Source: an uncultured Lachnospiraceae bacterium (GTDB lineage Bacteria > Bacillota > Clostridia > Lachnospirales > Lachnospiraceae). From it: a stretch of 64,000 nt of DNA. How positions within the stretch are numbered: the first letter of the stretch is position 1; every line of letters begins with the position of its first letter. The position numbers and the translations under genes are program-made. The notes below the pieces were generated by a model. It searched no databases. It was not told the origin of the DNA and saw nothing but the letters and a program-made list of their open reading frames with translations. The stretch is taken from the NCBI GenBank assembly GCA_951802115.1, contig CATOPL010000005.1, positions 109,876-173,875 of the forward strand, in the 5' to 3' direction. Shown here in pieces: positions 41,638 through 51,457 of this stretch.

Positions 41638-43188
41638 TCAAGATTCGTTTCTCATCATCGCATCTATAATCTCTTCCAGGCTGAAAATGCGAAAAGCATG
41701 ACGACTTTGAAGTTCTTCAGAAATAGAAACATTATCATACGCTGTTATAACAACGGCATCCGTTTCCGGAAATGCTTCTTCTGGATGATATACTTTGAAA
41801 TCACTTCCAAACTGTCCCGCATATCTGTCTATACCAAAAAGAACATTCAAATCTTCTTTCCTGAGCTGAATCAACAAATGTTTTCCCAAAGCCGCCATTC
41901 CATAAATTGCAATATTTTCAATTCCCTTTTCTTTGAAAAAAGCAGAGAAATCGCATCTTTCTTCCTGCTCCAGAAATAACCATTTATCCAGCAAATTAAA
42001 TAATTGTTTAAATTTTTTTACATTATAATTCAGTTGATCCAGTTCTTTTTTTATAATCCCGTTATCATTTCTTTCCACAAAATGCTGATGGACTTTCTCC
42101 ATATTCATCTTAGCATTCTTGACTGCTTCAAGGTATCCATAGCCACAGGTTTCATCAGGTTCCAGATACATTCCTTCCCCCCATTCATTCCATGCGTTAA
42201 TAAATACAAATTCATTATTATATTGAATACTTTTATTAAGTAAGTCTGATAAGAACTGCTGAAACAAACAAGGGGAGTCATGAATCAGGCATTCTCCCAT
42301 CCTTCCTCTTCGCGGCGTATCATCGTATCCGGAAACCGCACAAAAATAAGTTTTACAGCCAAAAACAGGAGGTGTATTAAGAATGTTCTCCCAAATATCT
42401 CCATATTCATAACATCTTACCCCGTGATTGATTGTGGAACCGCCATCTTCATTCACCTTATTCATACTGTTTCTTGGCTCATAAATAATAGCCGCATCAA
42501 GACAGTCGTTAGCAGTATTTAAATGAGCTCCTATCAAATAAAGATCCGGAAATCCAGCGTTCTTCGCCAGTCTTCTCCAACATTCCGTCATTTCCCATAG
42601 ATATTTCATATCTTCCGGACTGTAAAAAATAAATATAGGTTTTCCATCTATCTTGATATATCGGTCATCTTCAAAAAACGGTAGGAGGTATTCAAAATGT
42701 TTTACCCAGTCATCATAGATACCATAAGATTGTTCTACAAGGACGCCTCTGTCTCCATCTGCTTCCGAACTTTCATATTTTTCCGCCCACACGTTGCCGC
42801 TGATTCTGCTCCAGGATCGAATCCAGGATTCACTGGCCCAGTTAAAACAAAACGGCATATGAATATCTTTCCATTTAAGAAGATTTTCTGCCGGAAGCTC
42901 CAACTCCAGTTTCCCGTTTTTAAAATAATAATGGTAAAAACAAAATCCATCAATGCCATACTGTTGTGCTAATTGTGCCTGTCTTACCATTGTTTCTTTC
43001 TGACTTAAATCATAATAATGATGGTCAAGCGGAACCCGAGGTTCCTGATGTTGCGGAAAATATGACTCTGCGGTCCTTACCGGCTGCCAGTCTGTAAATC
43101 CTTTTCCCCACCATCGATTATTATCCGGCGTCTCATGAAACTGAGGCAAATATATTGCCAGTACTTTGGGTCCCGTAACTTCATTCAT
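41638..43188 (-). CDS. WbsX/GH99-like glycosyltransferase with C-terminal Rossmann-like module
   Basis: 516 aa. Residues 1-about 370 form the WbsX (glycoside hydrolase 99-like) domain: AIYLPQFHETPDNNRWWGKG, FTDWQPVRTAESYFPQHQEP, YGIDGFCFYHYYFKNG and NAWNEWGEGMYLEPDE. Such proteins occur in O-antigen and capsule loci as presumed glycosyltransferases. The last about 95 residues carry the shared module (NIAIYGMAALGKHLL, GIDRYAG). The start overlaps the upstream gene by 8 bp. A paralogue of the same build lies at 52646-54169. Confidence 0.82.
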   Translation of the reverse strand: MNEVTGPKVLAIYLPQFHETPDNNRWWGKGFTDWQPVRTAESYFPQHQEPRVPLDHHYYDLSQKETMVRQAQLAQQYGIDGFCFYHYYFKNGKLELELPAENLLKWKDIHMPFCFNWASESWIRSWSRISGNVWAEKYESSEADGDRGVLVEQSYGIYDDWVKHFEYLLPFFEDDRYIKIDGKPIFIFYSPEDMKYLWEMTECWRRLAKNAGFPDLYLIGAHLNTANDCLDAAIIYEPRNSMNKVNEDGGSTINHGVRCYEYGDIWENILNTPPVFGCKTYFCAVSGYDDTPRRGRMGECLIHDSPCLFQQFLSDLLNKSIQYNNEFVFINAWNEWGEGMYLEPDETCGYGYLEAVKNAKMNMEKVHQHFVERNDNGIIKKELDQLNYNVKKFKQLFNLLDKWLFLEQEERCDFSAFFKEKGIENIAIYGMAALGKHLLIQLRKEDLNVLFGIDRYAGQFGSDFKVYHPEEAFPETDAVVITAYDNVSISEELQSRHAFRIFSLEEIIDAMMRNES

Positions 43189-44272
43189 TTTTTTTCACCA
43201 CTGCATATACAATTAATGGATAACATTTATCCTCAAACATAAAATCTTCTTGCTTCAAATCTTCACAGCATACTCCACTGATATGCGCTGTCACGGTCTT
43301 TGCATTACCAGAACTCCCGCTCTCTATTACCTCAAGCTCGTGTTCTGTTTCAAACATTCTCACCAGAGACGCCACATTAAAGTTAAAATAACATCCATAG
43401 TCCTCCATACATCTTCTGGAATTTTGTGAAATTCCGGAACATGTAATCAATGCCGTGCCGCCTTTTTTCAGAAGACGACCAATCTGATGTGCTGCATTTT
43501 TCAAATCAAAAATATACATCAATGTCTGTGTCAAAATAACGCAGTCTGCAATCTCTTCCTGAATACCCTCTCCGGTTTCCAGATTGCCATTAAATGTTAC
43601 TCTGCTGTCTCTGGAATTCACATCCATGATAATAGAGCGATGTACTCTGTCCCGTCCAAACTGTTTTGTATAACTATTGTCTTCTATCTCCAGGACATCA
43701 CCATATATATACGCTTCATGTTCATGCAAAAACTTTTCAATATAATATCGGTCAATCGGGGTCCCCCGTTCAGTCCCAAACTGCCTGCTTACAGGTTCTG
43801 TATCCATTTTTGCAACCGCCTGAATCAGAGGATAATAATCCCGATAAACTTCTCTTAAAAAATCTCTCCATGTTTTTTCATCTGTAATTTCAACATTTTC
43901 ACCATTCTTTTTTTTACAAATAAAATACTCTTTTTCAAATTCTATCTTTTCAACCATATTGCACAGTTCCGCATCATTTTCAAAATACGGTTTCTCCATA
44001 TATGGAAACACGATTCTTTCCGGCTTAATTCCCATATGTATTAGCTGTTTCCACATACTGATAAAATGAACAGACATAAGAAGAACCGGAGTCTTTTCAT
44101 CGATGTTTTGATCCATCGGGTTCAAGATTTTGATAGCTGTATTCTCATAAAACATACTGGAACCAGGTGTTACCTTGTTATCAAGAAAATATTTGATATG
44201 ATAGTTTTTTTCTATCTGATTTTTTTTATGCTGAAAATATGCACCTGTTCCAAATACAATAATATCCTTCAT
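43181..44272 (-). CDS. Rossmann-like module fused to SAM-dependent methyltransferase
   Basis: ATG 44272 (MKDIIVFGTGAYFQHKK) with GGAGG five nt upstream is preferred over 44287. Residues 1-95 are the shared module (YFLDNK). The C-terminal part (about 190-360) has methyltransferase type 11 features: YGDVLEIEDNSYTKQFG, ADCVILTQTLMYIFDLKNAA and LLKKGGTALITCSGISQ. In other bacteria this domain is often linked to glycosyltransferases. 363 aa. Confidence 0.75.
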   Translation of the reverse strand: MKDIIVFGTGAYFQHKKNQIEKNYHIKYFLDNKVTPGSSMFYENTAIKILNPMDQNIDEKTPVLLMSVHFISMWKQLIHMGIKPERIVFPYMEKPYFENDAELCNMVEKIEFEKEYFICKKKNGENVEITDEKTWRDFLREVYRDYYPLIQAVAKMDTEPVSRQFGTERGTPIDRYYIEKFLHEHEAYIYGDVLEIEDNSYTKQFGRDRVHRSIIMDVNSRDSRVTFNGNLETGEGIQEEIADCVILTQTLMYIFDLKNAAHQIGRLLKKGGTALITCSGISQNSRRCMEDYGCYFNFNVASLVRMFETEHELEVIESGSSGNAKTVTAHISGVCCEDLKQEDFMFEDKCYPLIVYAVVKKNE

Positions 44273-44290
44273 CCTGACCTCCATCATCTG

Positions 44291-45361
44291 TCAATCTTCA
44301 TTCATCTCCAGCAATTTTCTAAAAGAAATTACATTATGAAAATCCATCTGTAAAAGCTCTGCTTCTATGTCATCAAAATAGTAAACTGCTGTCACAACTA
44401 CAGCATCGACCCTGGGAAGACCTTTTTGAGGAACATAAACCGGAAGATCTTCCCTCTCGGTCTGTTTCACTTTTTTATCCAGTATATACTCTACTTGTAT
44501 GTCTGTATTCAAAAGTTCTTTGCACAATAACTTCCCCAATTCCGCATAACCATACACTGCTATTCTTTGATATCCACATCTTTTTAAAAACTGCACTGTA
44601 CTTTTACCGCTAATTTCCAGTTCCATCCATCGGGTCAGGACCCAGTAAAATAATGTGCTTTTCTGCAATTTCTGTTCTATCTCTATAGAAGCATCTTCTA
44701 AATATGTTTCATCGGCAACATATGTATATGCTTCCACATATCGCCCCGGCATCCTGTTCTGAATCGCACGGTACTCCGCCATGCACCTTGCCAGCTGATC
44801 ATATGGCAGATTTTTCAGCTGAGAATTATGATATTGTATCAGTTTTTTCTTACTTTCCATGACATCTGTAATGTCTAAAATATGTGTAACAACACGTAAT
44901 GGAGAATGCACTTCATACAAATACACTTCCACAGTCTGAAGGTTTTGTTTTCGAAGGGCATAAAATACACTGATACATGCCGCTGTATGATCGGCATGTC
45001 CGTCATGAATACCTGTCACAAATATTTTTGTAAATGCAGAAAGATCCATATGATTCAAACAGTCTGTATGTTTCATCAATGTTCCATCTTCATAACCAAG
45101 CATCCGATAATCTTTTATCCCTGCAGCTTCCATCTCTCCGGCAAGTTCCGCTTCCCGAACAGCCTTCACAAGCTCGGGCCTTTCATCTCCCTGTCCCTGC
45201 CTTCCATCCGTCAGCACAAGCACTTTACAAATATGGGGATAGTTTGCAAGAATTCCCCCTGCCCCTATACATTCATCATCCGGATGCGGTGCAACAACCA
45301 AAATCCTGTCATTTTCCTTTATATCAAGTATCAGCAAATCAACTGCCCCTTTATAATTCAA
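44291..45361 (-). CDS. PIG-L family deacetylase with C-terminal Rossmann-like module
   Basis: 356 aa from a TTG overlapping the previous stop codon; TTG 45337 with GGGG upstream is an alternative start. Residues about 15-215 form the LmbE/PIG-L zinc-dependent N-deacetylase domain: RILVVAPHPDDECIGAGG, GRQGQGDERPELV and GIHDGHADHTAACISV. The last about 100 residues are the shared module (RIAVYGYAELGKLLCKEL, ILDKK), about half identical to the C-terminus of the WbsX protein at 52646. It probably removes N-acetyl from an amino sugar of the glycan. Confidence 0.82.
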   Translation of the reverse strand: MNYKGAVDLLILDIKENDRILVVAPHPDDECIGAGGILANYPHICKVLVLTDGRQGQGDERPELVKAVREAELAGEMEAAGIKDYRMLGYEDGTLMKHTDCLNHMDLSAFTKIFVTGIHDGHADHTAACISVFYALRKQNLQTVEVYLYEVHSPLRVVTHILDITDVMESKKKLIQYHNSQLKNLPYDQLARCMAEYRAIQNRMPGRYVEAYTYVADETYLEDASIEIEQKLQKSTLFYWVLTRWMELEISGKSTVQFLKRCGYQRIAVYGYAELGKLLCKELLNTDIQVEYILDKKVKQTEREDLPVYVPQKGLPRVDAVVVTAVYYFDDIEAELLQMDFHNVISFRKLLEMNED

Positions 45362-46349
45362 AGCTTGATTTTTCCGGTAATATTTCTTCCAACGCCTGGT
45401 TAATTTTCTGTTTTATCAGCGCAAATTTATCCACATTCATTTCGTTCAAACTGATAACAGGATAGGCACATGTTCTGACAGCCTCCGCCGCCTCTTCATA
45501 ATTATCCATATCCACCAAAAACATCTTTCCCTTATATTTATGCGGAACAAAATTCCCGGAACAAATCTGCCAGATTGTAATCAGTCGTTGTGTTACGTCT
45601 GAATAAGAACGAAAACGATTTCTTGATGCTCTGTCAAGGACCTCCGGCTCTTTTTCCCATATTTCTTTCAGTACAGACTTTTTCATGGGCATCGCTTCAT
45701 GAGGATAAACAAACGATTCAAAATGATGCCAGAATTTAAGATTAATATTCTGCTCCAGTCTGTTTCCATACACCGGATGAAACCACTTGTCATAATTTTC
45801 AGCTACAACTGTCTGCTTATTAAAATGCTTATTAATAAGCACCATATTATTCATACAGGCATAGTTCATCTGTAAATCCATTCCTTTGTCTGCTTTCAGA
45901 ATAAAATGGGTCTCCACCGCTTCCTCACATGGAAGATTGTCTTTAAAATAGTATTCTTCCATAACAGGCTGCACTGGAAACAAATCATCGTTGAAAAGTA
46001 TAAAATTTTCTCCCAGCTCTTTAATACGATGATAATTCATTTCAATGACATTGGAATTAAAAGTAGGCAGATATTCCGGCGGTATATAATCTTCATGTCT
46101 GACAATAACCAGTTTTTCACACGAGGTATCCAGCCATTTCGGAATATGCCCCCAGGTAACCAAAAACACTCTATGAATCCAGGGCATATTTTTTTCAATC
46201 CCCCGAAACACATATTGCAGATTATCCCATGATTCATAACGCACATCGGAAACCTTATGTTCTATATCATATTTATCTTTTTCTGCCCTCCATTTGTGAT
46301 CATTCCCATCCACCCATGGAAGTATTAAATCTATTGGTTGGTTTTTCAT
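45351..46349 (-). CDS. Stealth family sugar-phosphate transferase
   Basis: A 332-aa protein with the Stealth conserved regions: IDLILPWVDGNDHKWRAEKD (CR1), FRGIEKNMPWIHRVFLVTWG and LGENFILFNDDLFPVQPV (CR2, metal-binding Asp), FHPVYGNRLEQN and WHHFESFVYPHE (CR3/CR4). Stealth enzymes transfer hexose-1-phosphate and build phosphodiester-linked capsules in other bacteria. It is one of two proteins in this stretch with no Rossmann-like module. Implies a phosphate-containing glycan. Confidence 0.88.
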   Translation of the reverse strand: MKNQPIDLILPWVDGNDHKWRAEKDKYDIEHKVSDVRYESWDNLQYVFRGIEKNMPWIHRVFLVTWGHIPKWLDTSCEKLVIVRHEDYIPPEYLPTFNSNVIEMNYHRIKELGENFILFNDDLFPVQPVMEEYYFKDNLPCEEAVETHFILKADKGMDLQMNYACMNNMVLINKHFNKQTVVAENYDKWFHPVYGNRLEQNINLKFWHHFESFVYPHEAMPMKKSVLKEIWEKEPEVLDRASRNRFRSYSDVTQRLITIWQICSGNFVPHKYKGKMFLVDMDNYEEAAEAVRTCAYPVISLNEMNVDKFALIKQKINQALEEILPEKSSFEL

Positions 46350-46409
46350 AGCCAGCTTCTTTCTTTAGATATGTTCTTTTCCACACGTAAATACCACAAA
46401 TTTTTAATT

Positions 46410-47663
46410 CTAACATTTACTGCATTTTTTATCAAATACAAGAAAAAAATCGTCCATACCATAGTTTTCCAAAGTACCCATCATTTCTTCCTGAAGCGGA
46501 TAATACGTGGTAAGGATAATCCCACATTTTTTTGTTTTTATATCGTCCAAACTATATATTTTAATACCTTCTATACTATCTTTACAATTTGTATCATCTG
46601 TTACCACAAATCCATTCGGTTCAATTTTATTTTCACGCAACAATTTTAAAACAGCAAGTCCGCATTTTCCTGCGCCATACAAAAAAAATATACGATGCGC
46701 TTTAGCATAATTTAAAATAGCTTTTGTTTGTATATGCAGCATACGTATTTGATTAATATTATCCACTCCCATACGTTCAGAAAGTTCAGAAAACATCATC
46801 CTTACATTATCCTGTAGAAAAAGCAGCTGCCATGCTGCATATTTCTCTGTCATAACTGTACCCGCCTCATACCCGGCATCCTGTGCAATATAACTAAAAA
46901 TGCGTTCAACTGCATGACTGATTGTAGAATCAAGCGGCATCGGTTCAGGGGAAAAATCCTCATATTTCCATCCTATATTGAACAGCTTTATCAGTACCTC
47001 TTTCCTTGCCCAAAAAACACTTCCAAGTGCAATCGGCGGTTTTTCTTTTCTAATATCTGCTGTCAAATACATTTTATCTGCTAATTTCCGACAATTATTA
47101 TAATTTTCATCCCAGGAATAATGAAACCATTCCATTTTATTTTCACCAATTGGTTCCGGAGGAAAAAGTATACCCAATTCCGGACAAGTTTCAAATATAT
47201 TTAATACATTATATACATAATGAGAACTGGCAATCATATTCCCCCACAAATTTTCATTCCACTTATCTACATCTGTCTTATCCCTTGGCCCATGTTCCTT
47301 TTTATCATGAATAAAACATATTGTCTTATATTTATCCAAATAAGGTTGAAACGCAACCAATAAAGCGCTCACATCCCTCCCTCGATTTTCTTTATTTAAA
47401 TATATAATATTTTTATTCTTATTATTTAAGTATTTTTTTGCCTCCAATAAAGTTTCTTCTTTCGATGAAAAAATGTATAAAACAATATCTTCTGGCAGAC
47501 GATCTAAATATTGACAATAACATTTTACCTTTTCTGTATAAAACAGATTAACAACAACTGCGGCTGACTGTAATTTTTTATGTGACGGAACAGTCAGGGA
47601 ATGTTCCGTGGAAAGCACAAATTGCAACTGCTTCTCTTTTCTGATATCATATACATTTTTCAC
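46410..47663 (-). CDS. RgpF-like glycosyltransferase with C-terminal Rossmann-like module
   Basis: GTG 47663 with GGTGGAG eight nt upstream is preferred; the track start at 47681 is TTG. Residues about 25-260 match the rhamnan synthesis F family: CYCQYLDRLPEDIVLYIFSS, YLNKENRGRDVSALLVAFQP, FIHDKKEHGP and LGSVFWARKEVLIKLF. RgpF builds rhamnose-containing side chains in streptococci; here the sugar is unknown. The last about 100 residues are the shared module (IFFLYGAGKCGLAVLKLL, VVTDD). About 417 aa. Confidence 0.8.
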   Translation of the reverse strand: MKNVYDIRKEKQLQFVLSTEHSLTVPSHKKLQSAAVVVNLFYTEKVKCYCQYLDRLPEDIVLYIFSSKEETLLEAKKYLNNKNKNIIYLNKENRGRDVSALLVAFQPYLDKYKTICFIHDKKEHGPRDKTDVDKWNENLWGNMIASSHYVYNVLNIFETCPELGILFPPEPIGENKMEWFHYSWDENYNNCRKLADKMYLTADIRKEKPPIALGSVFWARKEVLIKLFNIGWKYEDFSPEPMPLDSTISHAVERIFSYIAQDAGYEAGTVMTEKYAAWQLLFLQDNVRMMFSELSERMGVDNINQIRMLHIQTKAILNYAKAHRIFFLYGAGKCGLAVLKLLRENKIEPNGFVVTDDTNCKDSIEGIKIYSLDDIKTKKCGIILTTYYPLQEEMMGTLENYGMDDFFLVFDKKCSKC

Positions 47664-47682
47664 AAAACTATCTCCACCCAAA

Positions 47683-48708
47683 TTATAATGAACCCAAATG
47701 TTCCTTTACCAATAACCATCGATTTCTGTTAATATCCAGATCACAAATATCCGGCTGAAACCGATTTCTCCAACATATATAAGGAAAACTTAGTTGATCA
47801 CGGAATGAATAATTTTTTATTTCACTCTCCCATTCACTCATAATTTTTTTAACTATATCATCATTATGAAAACGCACCATACATCCCGTATCATACAAAC
47901 CGAATCTTAAAGGATAACCGCTTTTCATATAATCAGCCACCTGTATAATCATATCTTTATTTTTCCCTTTATTATAAAAAATACATGCTCCGAGCTCGTC
48001 ACATATACATTCCCGTTCAGGATGCGGAAAACATAAAACATTTGACTGTTTTATATAATGTTCAGCATACACCCCCAAATCATCCATAATTTGATACTTC
48101 CCATCCACCCATATGCTCATCTCATAATCCTTAAAATAAAGATGAGGATTTAGTTTAATGTGTCTGGCCAAATGTACATCATCCATAATATTATTCTGAA
48201 TATATTCTATATTCCAAATGCTGGACTTAATATTAGGATTATTGGTTAAACAAACATATGTCAAATCGTCTGCTTTAACCACAGGCTCTTTTAAAATATC
48301 ATAATTGCCCATAATTGCCGTATAAATCACGGTTAATCTTTTATGAAAAAAATCAGATGATTTTAGACTTGAGTGTCCATATCTCTTCCTATAAACATTA
48401 CTTGCGTAAGATAATCTCTCATATTCCGCACACGTATAAATTTTCTGCTGCTGAATATTCAATTCTTCCATTAACTGTCTGCGTATGAATTCCCCATATA
48501 AATTAGATGTAATAACTATTATATCAGGTGAATACGAATGAATTTCTAGAGGAGAAATGATCCTTTTTCCGTCAATGTATTTCCCCCATAACTCTTTATT
48601 ATTATCTGCAAATGCAATATACTCATCTTTAAAAAGTTGAGTATCCGATCGTACCTGCTCCCATTTCTTCCGGGCAAAAGAGCCTGCTCCAAAAAAAATT
48701 ATTTTCAT
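47683..48708 (-). CDS. Rossmann-like module fused to DUF616-type glycosyltransferase
   Basis: 341 aa. Residues 1-105 are the shared module (IIFFGAGSFARKKWEQ, AFADNNKELWG). The remainder matches the DUF616/TOD1-MUCI70-like family: RLTVIYTAIMGNYDILKEPV, LTYVCLTNNPN, RHIKLNPHLYFKDYEMSIWV and FPHPERECICDELG. This family is a putative GT-A fold glycosyltransferase; no donor is known. Neighbouring genes abut within 2-30 bp. Confidence 0.78.
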   Translation of the reverse strand: MKIIFFGAGSFARKKWEQVRSDTQLFKDEYIAFADNNKELWGKYIDGKRIISPLEIHSYSPDIIVITSNLYGEFIRRQLMEELNIQQQKIYTCAEYERLSYASNVYRKRYGHSSLKSSDFFHKRLTVIYTAIMGNYDILKEPVVKADDLTYVCLTNNPNIKSSIWNIEYIQNNIMDDVHLARHIKLNPHLYFKDYEMSIWVDGKYQIMDDLGVYAEHYIKQSNVLCFPHPERECICDELGACIFYNKGKNKDMIIQVADYMKSGYPLRFGLYDTGCMVRFHNDDIVKKIMSEWESEIKNYSFRDQLSFPYICWRNRFQPDICDLDINRNRWLLVKEHLGSL

Positions 48709-48736
48709 ATATTAATCCTGTTTAAATTTATCTTTG

Positions 48737-49903
48737 TTATATTAATTCTCCAAATACTGTATCATATTCTTCTGGTTTCCATTTGGAAAGTCCAGACCAT
48801 GTCGAAAATGACATTTCTCCAAACAGTACTCTCCCATCAGGAAGATTATACCAGTCTACACGAACATGTTTAAAAGTTTTACATAATTTTCTGCTGAGTT
48901 GCAGCATTTCATCCAGCTTTTCCGGCCTGGGAGCGACCTGTGGGTCTTTAGGATATCCATAACTAAACGGTTGCATTTCCCACTCTTTGTTATAAAAAGA
49001 AGCCTGACATCCTGGTCTGTGACTACCTTTAATACACCATATATATACCGGCTCCCCATGAAAGCAATATATATTATAATCATATACGCTCTCTGCCACA
49101 CCTTCCAGATACTCTTCACAAATAATCTTCGGAACTATATCTCTATAATGAAGTTCCAGTGTTTCAAAAGCAAAATTTCTTTCCCTCCATTCATCTAACT
49201 GGCGGCACACAGAAGCCCAATCGACATTTGATTTATCCTTTACTATAATATTTCGTCCGCTTCCATTATTTAACTTTATCGCAAATGATTTTGGCAGTTT
49301 GTCAAAATCTATCTCTTCTGTATGATCCCATACCCCATATAGTTTCGTCAGATATTTATTGCCGATCTGTTCCTTTATCCATTCCCTGACCAAGTATTTG
49401 TCTGCAAGTCTCATTCGTCTTGCATCTTTAATATTTAATTTTTCCCAGTTTATTTTTTCATTATAGGTAGTTGGGTTTTCCCAGTTTATTCTTTTTCCAA
49501 ATATCTCATAATATATTGCCTGTAACTCTTCCTGATAATATTTTTCATCTAAACTGCTCAAATAATCGTTGTCACGAAAATAGTAGTATATAATAATATC
49601 TTCTTGTGCAATTCCCAATTCCTGTAATTGGGATTTCAGCTCTTTTCTTACAGCCGGCTTGTCAACTGCAATCACATATATACAACCTTCCAATTCTAGA
49701 TTAACCGGCTTAACAATTTCAAGCCCATCAAATGTACTTTCTGTTAATTTTTTATTATTATCAAAAAAGCATTTAACTGAAACAGCATCTTCTGCTTTTA
49801 AATGTTCAAATAACTCTTTTCCGCGTTCTCCTGCTCCAACTATTACAACTGTTACCGCCTTTTTTGCACGTTCAATTACATAATTTAAAGATCTGTCTAA
49901 CAT
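48737..49903 (-). CDS. Rossmann-like module fused to ATP-grasp TupA-like protein
   Basis: 388 aa. Residues about 15-115 are the shared module (TVVIVGAGERGKELFEHL, FFDNNKK). The C-terminal about 260 residues match the ATP-grasp TupA-like family: TTYNEKINWEKLNIKDARRM, LADKYLVREWIKEQIGNKYL, FAIKLNNGSGRNIIVKDKS and RVDWYNLPDGRVLFGEMSFS. TupA-type proteins are found in teichuronopeptide and polysaccharide loci, where an ATP-grasp ligase would join an amino acid or acid to the glycan. GAGAG ribosome binding site. Confidence 0.82.
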   Translation of the reverse strand: MLDRSLNYVIERAKKAVTVVIVGAGERGKELFEHLKAEDAVSVKCFFDNNKKLTESTFDGLEIVKPVNLELEGCIYVIAVDKPAVRKELKSQLQELGIAQEDIIIYYYFRDNDYLSSLDEKYYQEELQAIYYEIFGKRINWENPTTYNEKINWEKLNIKDARRMRLADKYLVREWIKEQIGNKYLTKLYGVWDHTEEIDFDKLPKSFAIKLNNGSGRNIIVKDKSNVDWASVCRQLDEWRERNFAFETLELHYRDIVPKIICEEYLEGVAESVYDYNIYCFHGEPVYIWCIKGSHRPGCQASFYNKEWEMQPFSYGYPKDPQVAPRPEKLDEMLQLSRKLCKTFKHVRVDWYNLPDGRVLFGEMSFSTWSGLSKWKPEEYDTVFGELI

Positions 49904-49985
49904 TATTTTTCTCTCCGTTTATAAATCAAGTTTATCTATATCAATCAGCATACAGGTTAAATTATAAAATATAATTCGTTATACT

Positions 49986-51407
49986 TTAACTTTCACAGTA
50001 TTTCATAAAAACCTCATAATCGGAAAACACATCTTTCTTTAATGTTTTATAAAATACACATACTTCTATTTTTTCATTAATCTGCCGAATATTATTCATC
50101 ATTTCCTGCTCATACAAATAACTTGAAATAATAATTTGATGAAAACTGTTATCTATTCTTTTATAATGAATAATATCCCTTTCTTTGTATTTTCCACTAT
50201 CTTTATATGAATCTAAAAACACTAATTTACAGCTGATTTTCCCAATTAGTTTTTCATAAATTTGGAGCAAGCCTTCAGTATGCTTTCCTGTTCCATAAAT
50301 ACCTACTTTTATATTTTTATTATATAATGGAAGCTCTTCTAACAAATTCCGGTAAAGTAATTTTTGTCGTTTTACAACTTTATGTATTAAGTTTTCCACA
50401 TCATTTTTATTGGACTCACATCGAAATAATATATAATGTGCATTTTTTAGAATTCTGTTTAAAGAACTCAGGCTCACAAATTTGTCTCTTAAATATAATA
50501 AATTCAACATTGACACATATCGTTCGGACATTTGGTTCAAATGAAAATATGCCTCTTTTGTTAATGTGATCTTATCCTTCATACATGTTCGATAATTGTC
50601 AAGAATCATACTACAGTAATCATTAATAAAAGATAACAATACCTCCTCATTTTCTTTCAATAATTCCCTTTTTTCCAAAATAACATTCCATATTTGTAAA
50701 GTTACTCTAATATAGTCTATAAATTTTCGTTCTGAGTATTTTCCGGTAGTAATTGAATCTTTCCTGCATCTTCTCTGATACAGCATTTCTGAAATATGTA
50801 TCAATCGTTTCGCATAAAGAAGAAAAACGAACCAAAAATAATTGTCTTCATAAAGCATTCCTTCCGGAAATTGAATATATGCTGTATCAATGATTTTTTT
50901 CCTGTAAATCGATAAACAAGGCGATACAATATAATACTGGGGATAAGACTTTAAAAAATATTCCCATCCATTCATTTGAATTTCATCCAAACATGCATTG
51001 CTTCTGTCGTAATTATCTCCACTAATAATTCCATCTTCACAAAAAATTTTTGCATCAAATAATATCGCGTCCTGCTCCCCTTCACAAAGTTTATCCTTCA
51101 ATATCTCCACTGTATCTGCACGCAAATAATCGTCAGAATCAAGAAACATAATATAATTACCTGATGCATATTTCATTCCATAATTTCGCGCAGCAGAAGG
51201 GCCTTTATTTTTCTGATTTATCAATTTAAAATATTTATAAGCTGAGATATATTTTTCACATATTTTCTGACTGTTGTCTGTCGACCCATCGTTTATCAAA
51301 ATCACCTCATCGAATGGAACCTTTTGATTTACAACGCTTTCTAAACATTGATCTATATATTTTTCAACATTATAGACAGGTATTATTAGCGAAATAGTTA
51401 TATGCAT
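49986..51407 (-). CDS. GT2 glycosyltransferase with C-terminal Rossmann-like module
   Basis: 473 aa. The GT-A domain covers residues 1-about 240: SLIIPVYNVEKYIDQCLESV, ILINDGSTDNSQKICEKY, GPSAARNYGMKYASGNYIMF and LDSDDYL (metal-binding DxD). A helical middle part follows. Residues about 365-465 are the shared module (IKVGIYGTGKHTEGLLQ, FLDSYKDSG). The gene is very AT-rich. Expected to add one hexose or hexosamine from a nucleotide sugar at the cytoplasmic side. Confidence 0.87.
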   Translation of the reverse strand: MHITISLIIPVYNVEKYIDQCLESVVNQKVPFDEVILINDGSTDNSQKICEKYISAYKYFKLINQKNKGPSAARNYGMKYASGNYIMFLDSDDYLRADTVEILKDKLCEGEQDAILFDAKIFCEDGIISGDNYDRSNACLDEIQMNGWEYFLKSYPQYYIVSPCLSIYRKKIIDTAYIQFPEGMLYEDNYFWFVFLLYAKRLIHISEMLYQRRCRKDSITTGKYSERKFIDYIRVTLQIWNVILEKRELLKENEEVLLSFINDYCSMILDNYRTCMKDKITLTKEAYFHLNQMSERYVSMLNLLYLRDKFVSLSSLNRILKNAHYILFRCESNKNDVENLIHKVVKRQKLLYRNLLEELPLYNKNIKVGIYGTGKHTEGLLQIYEKLIGKISCKLVFLDSYKDSGKYKERDIIHYKRIDNSFHQIIISSYLYEQEMMNNIRQINEKIEVCVFYKTLKKDVFSDYEVFMKYCES

Positions 51408-51457
51408 TATTTTTCTTTTCCCTTTTGATTATAAAAACAGATCGAACTAACAAAAGA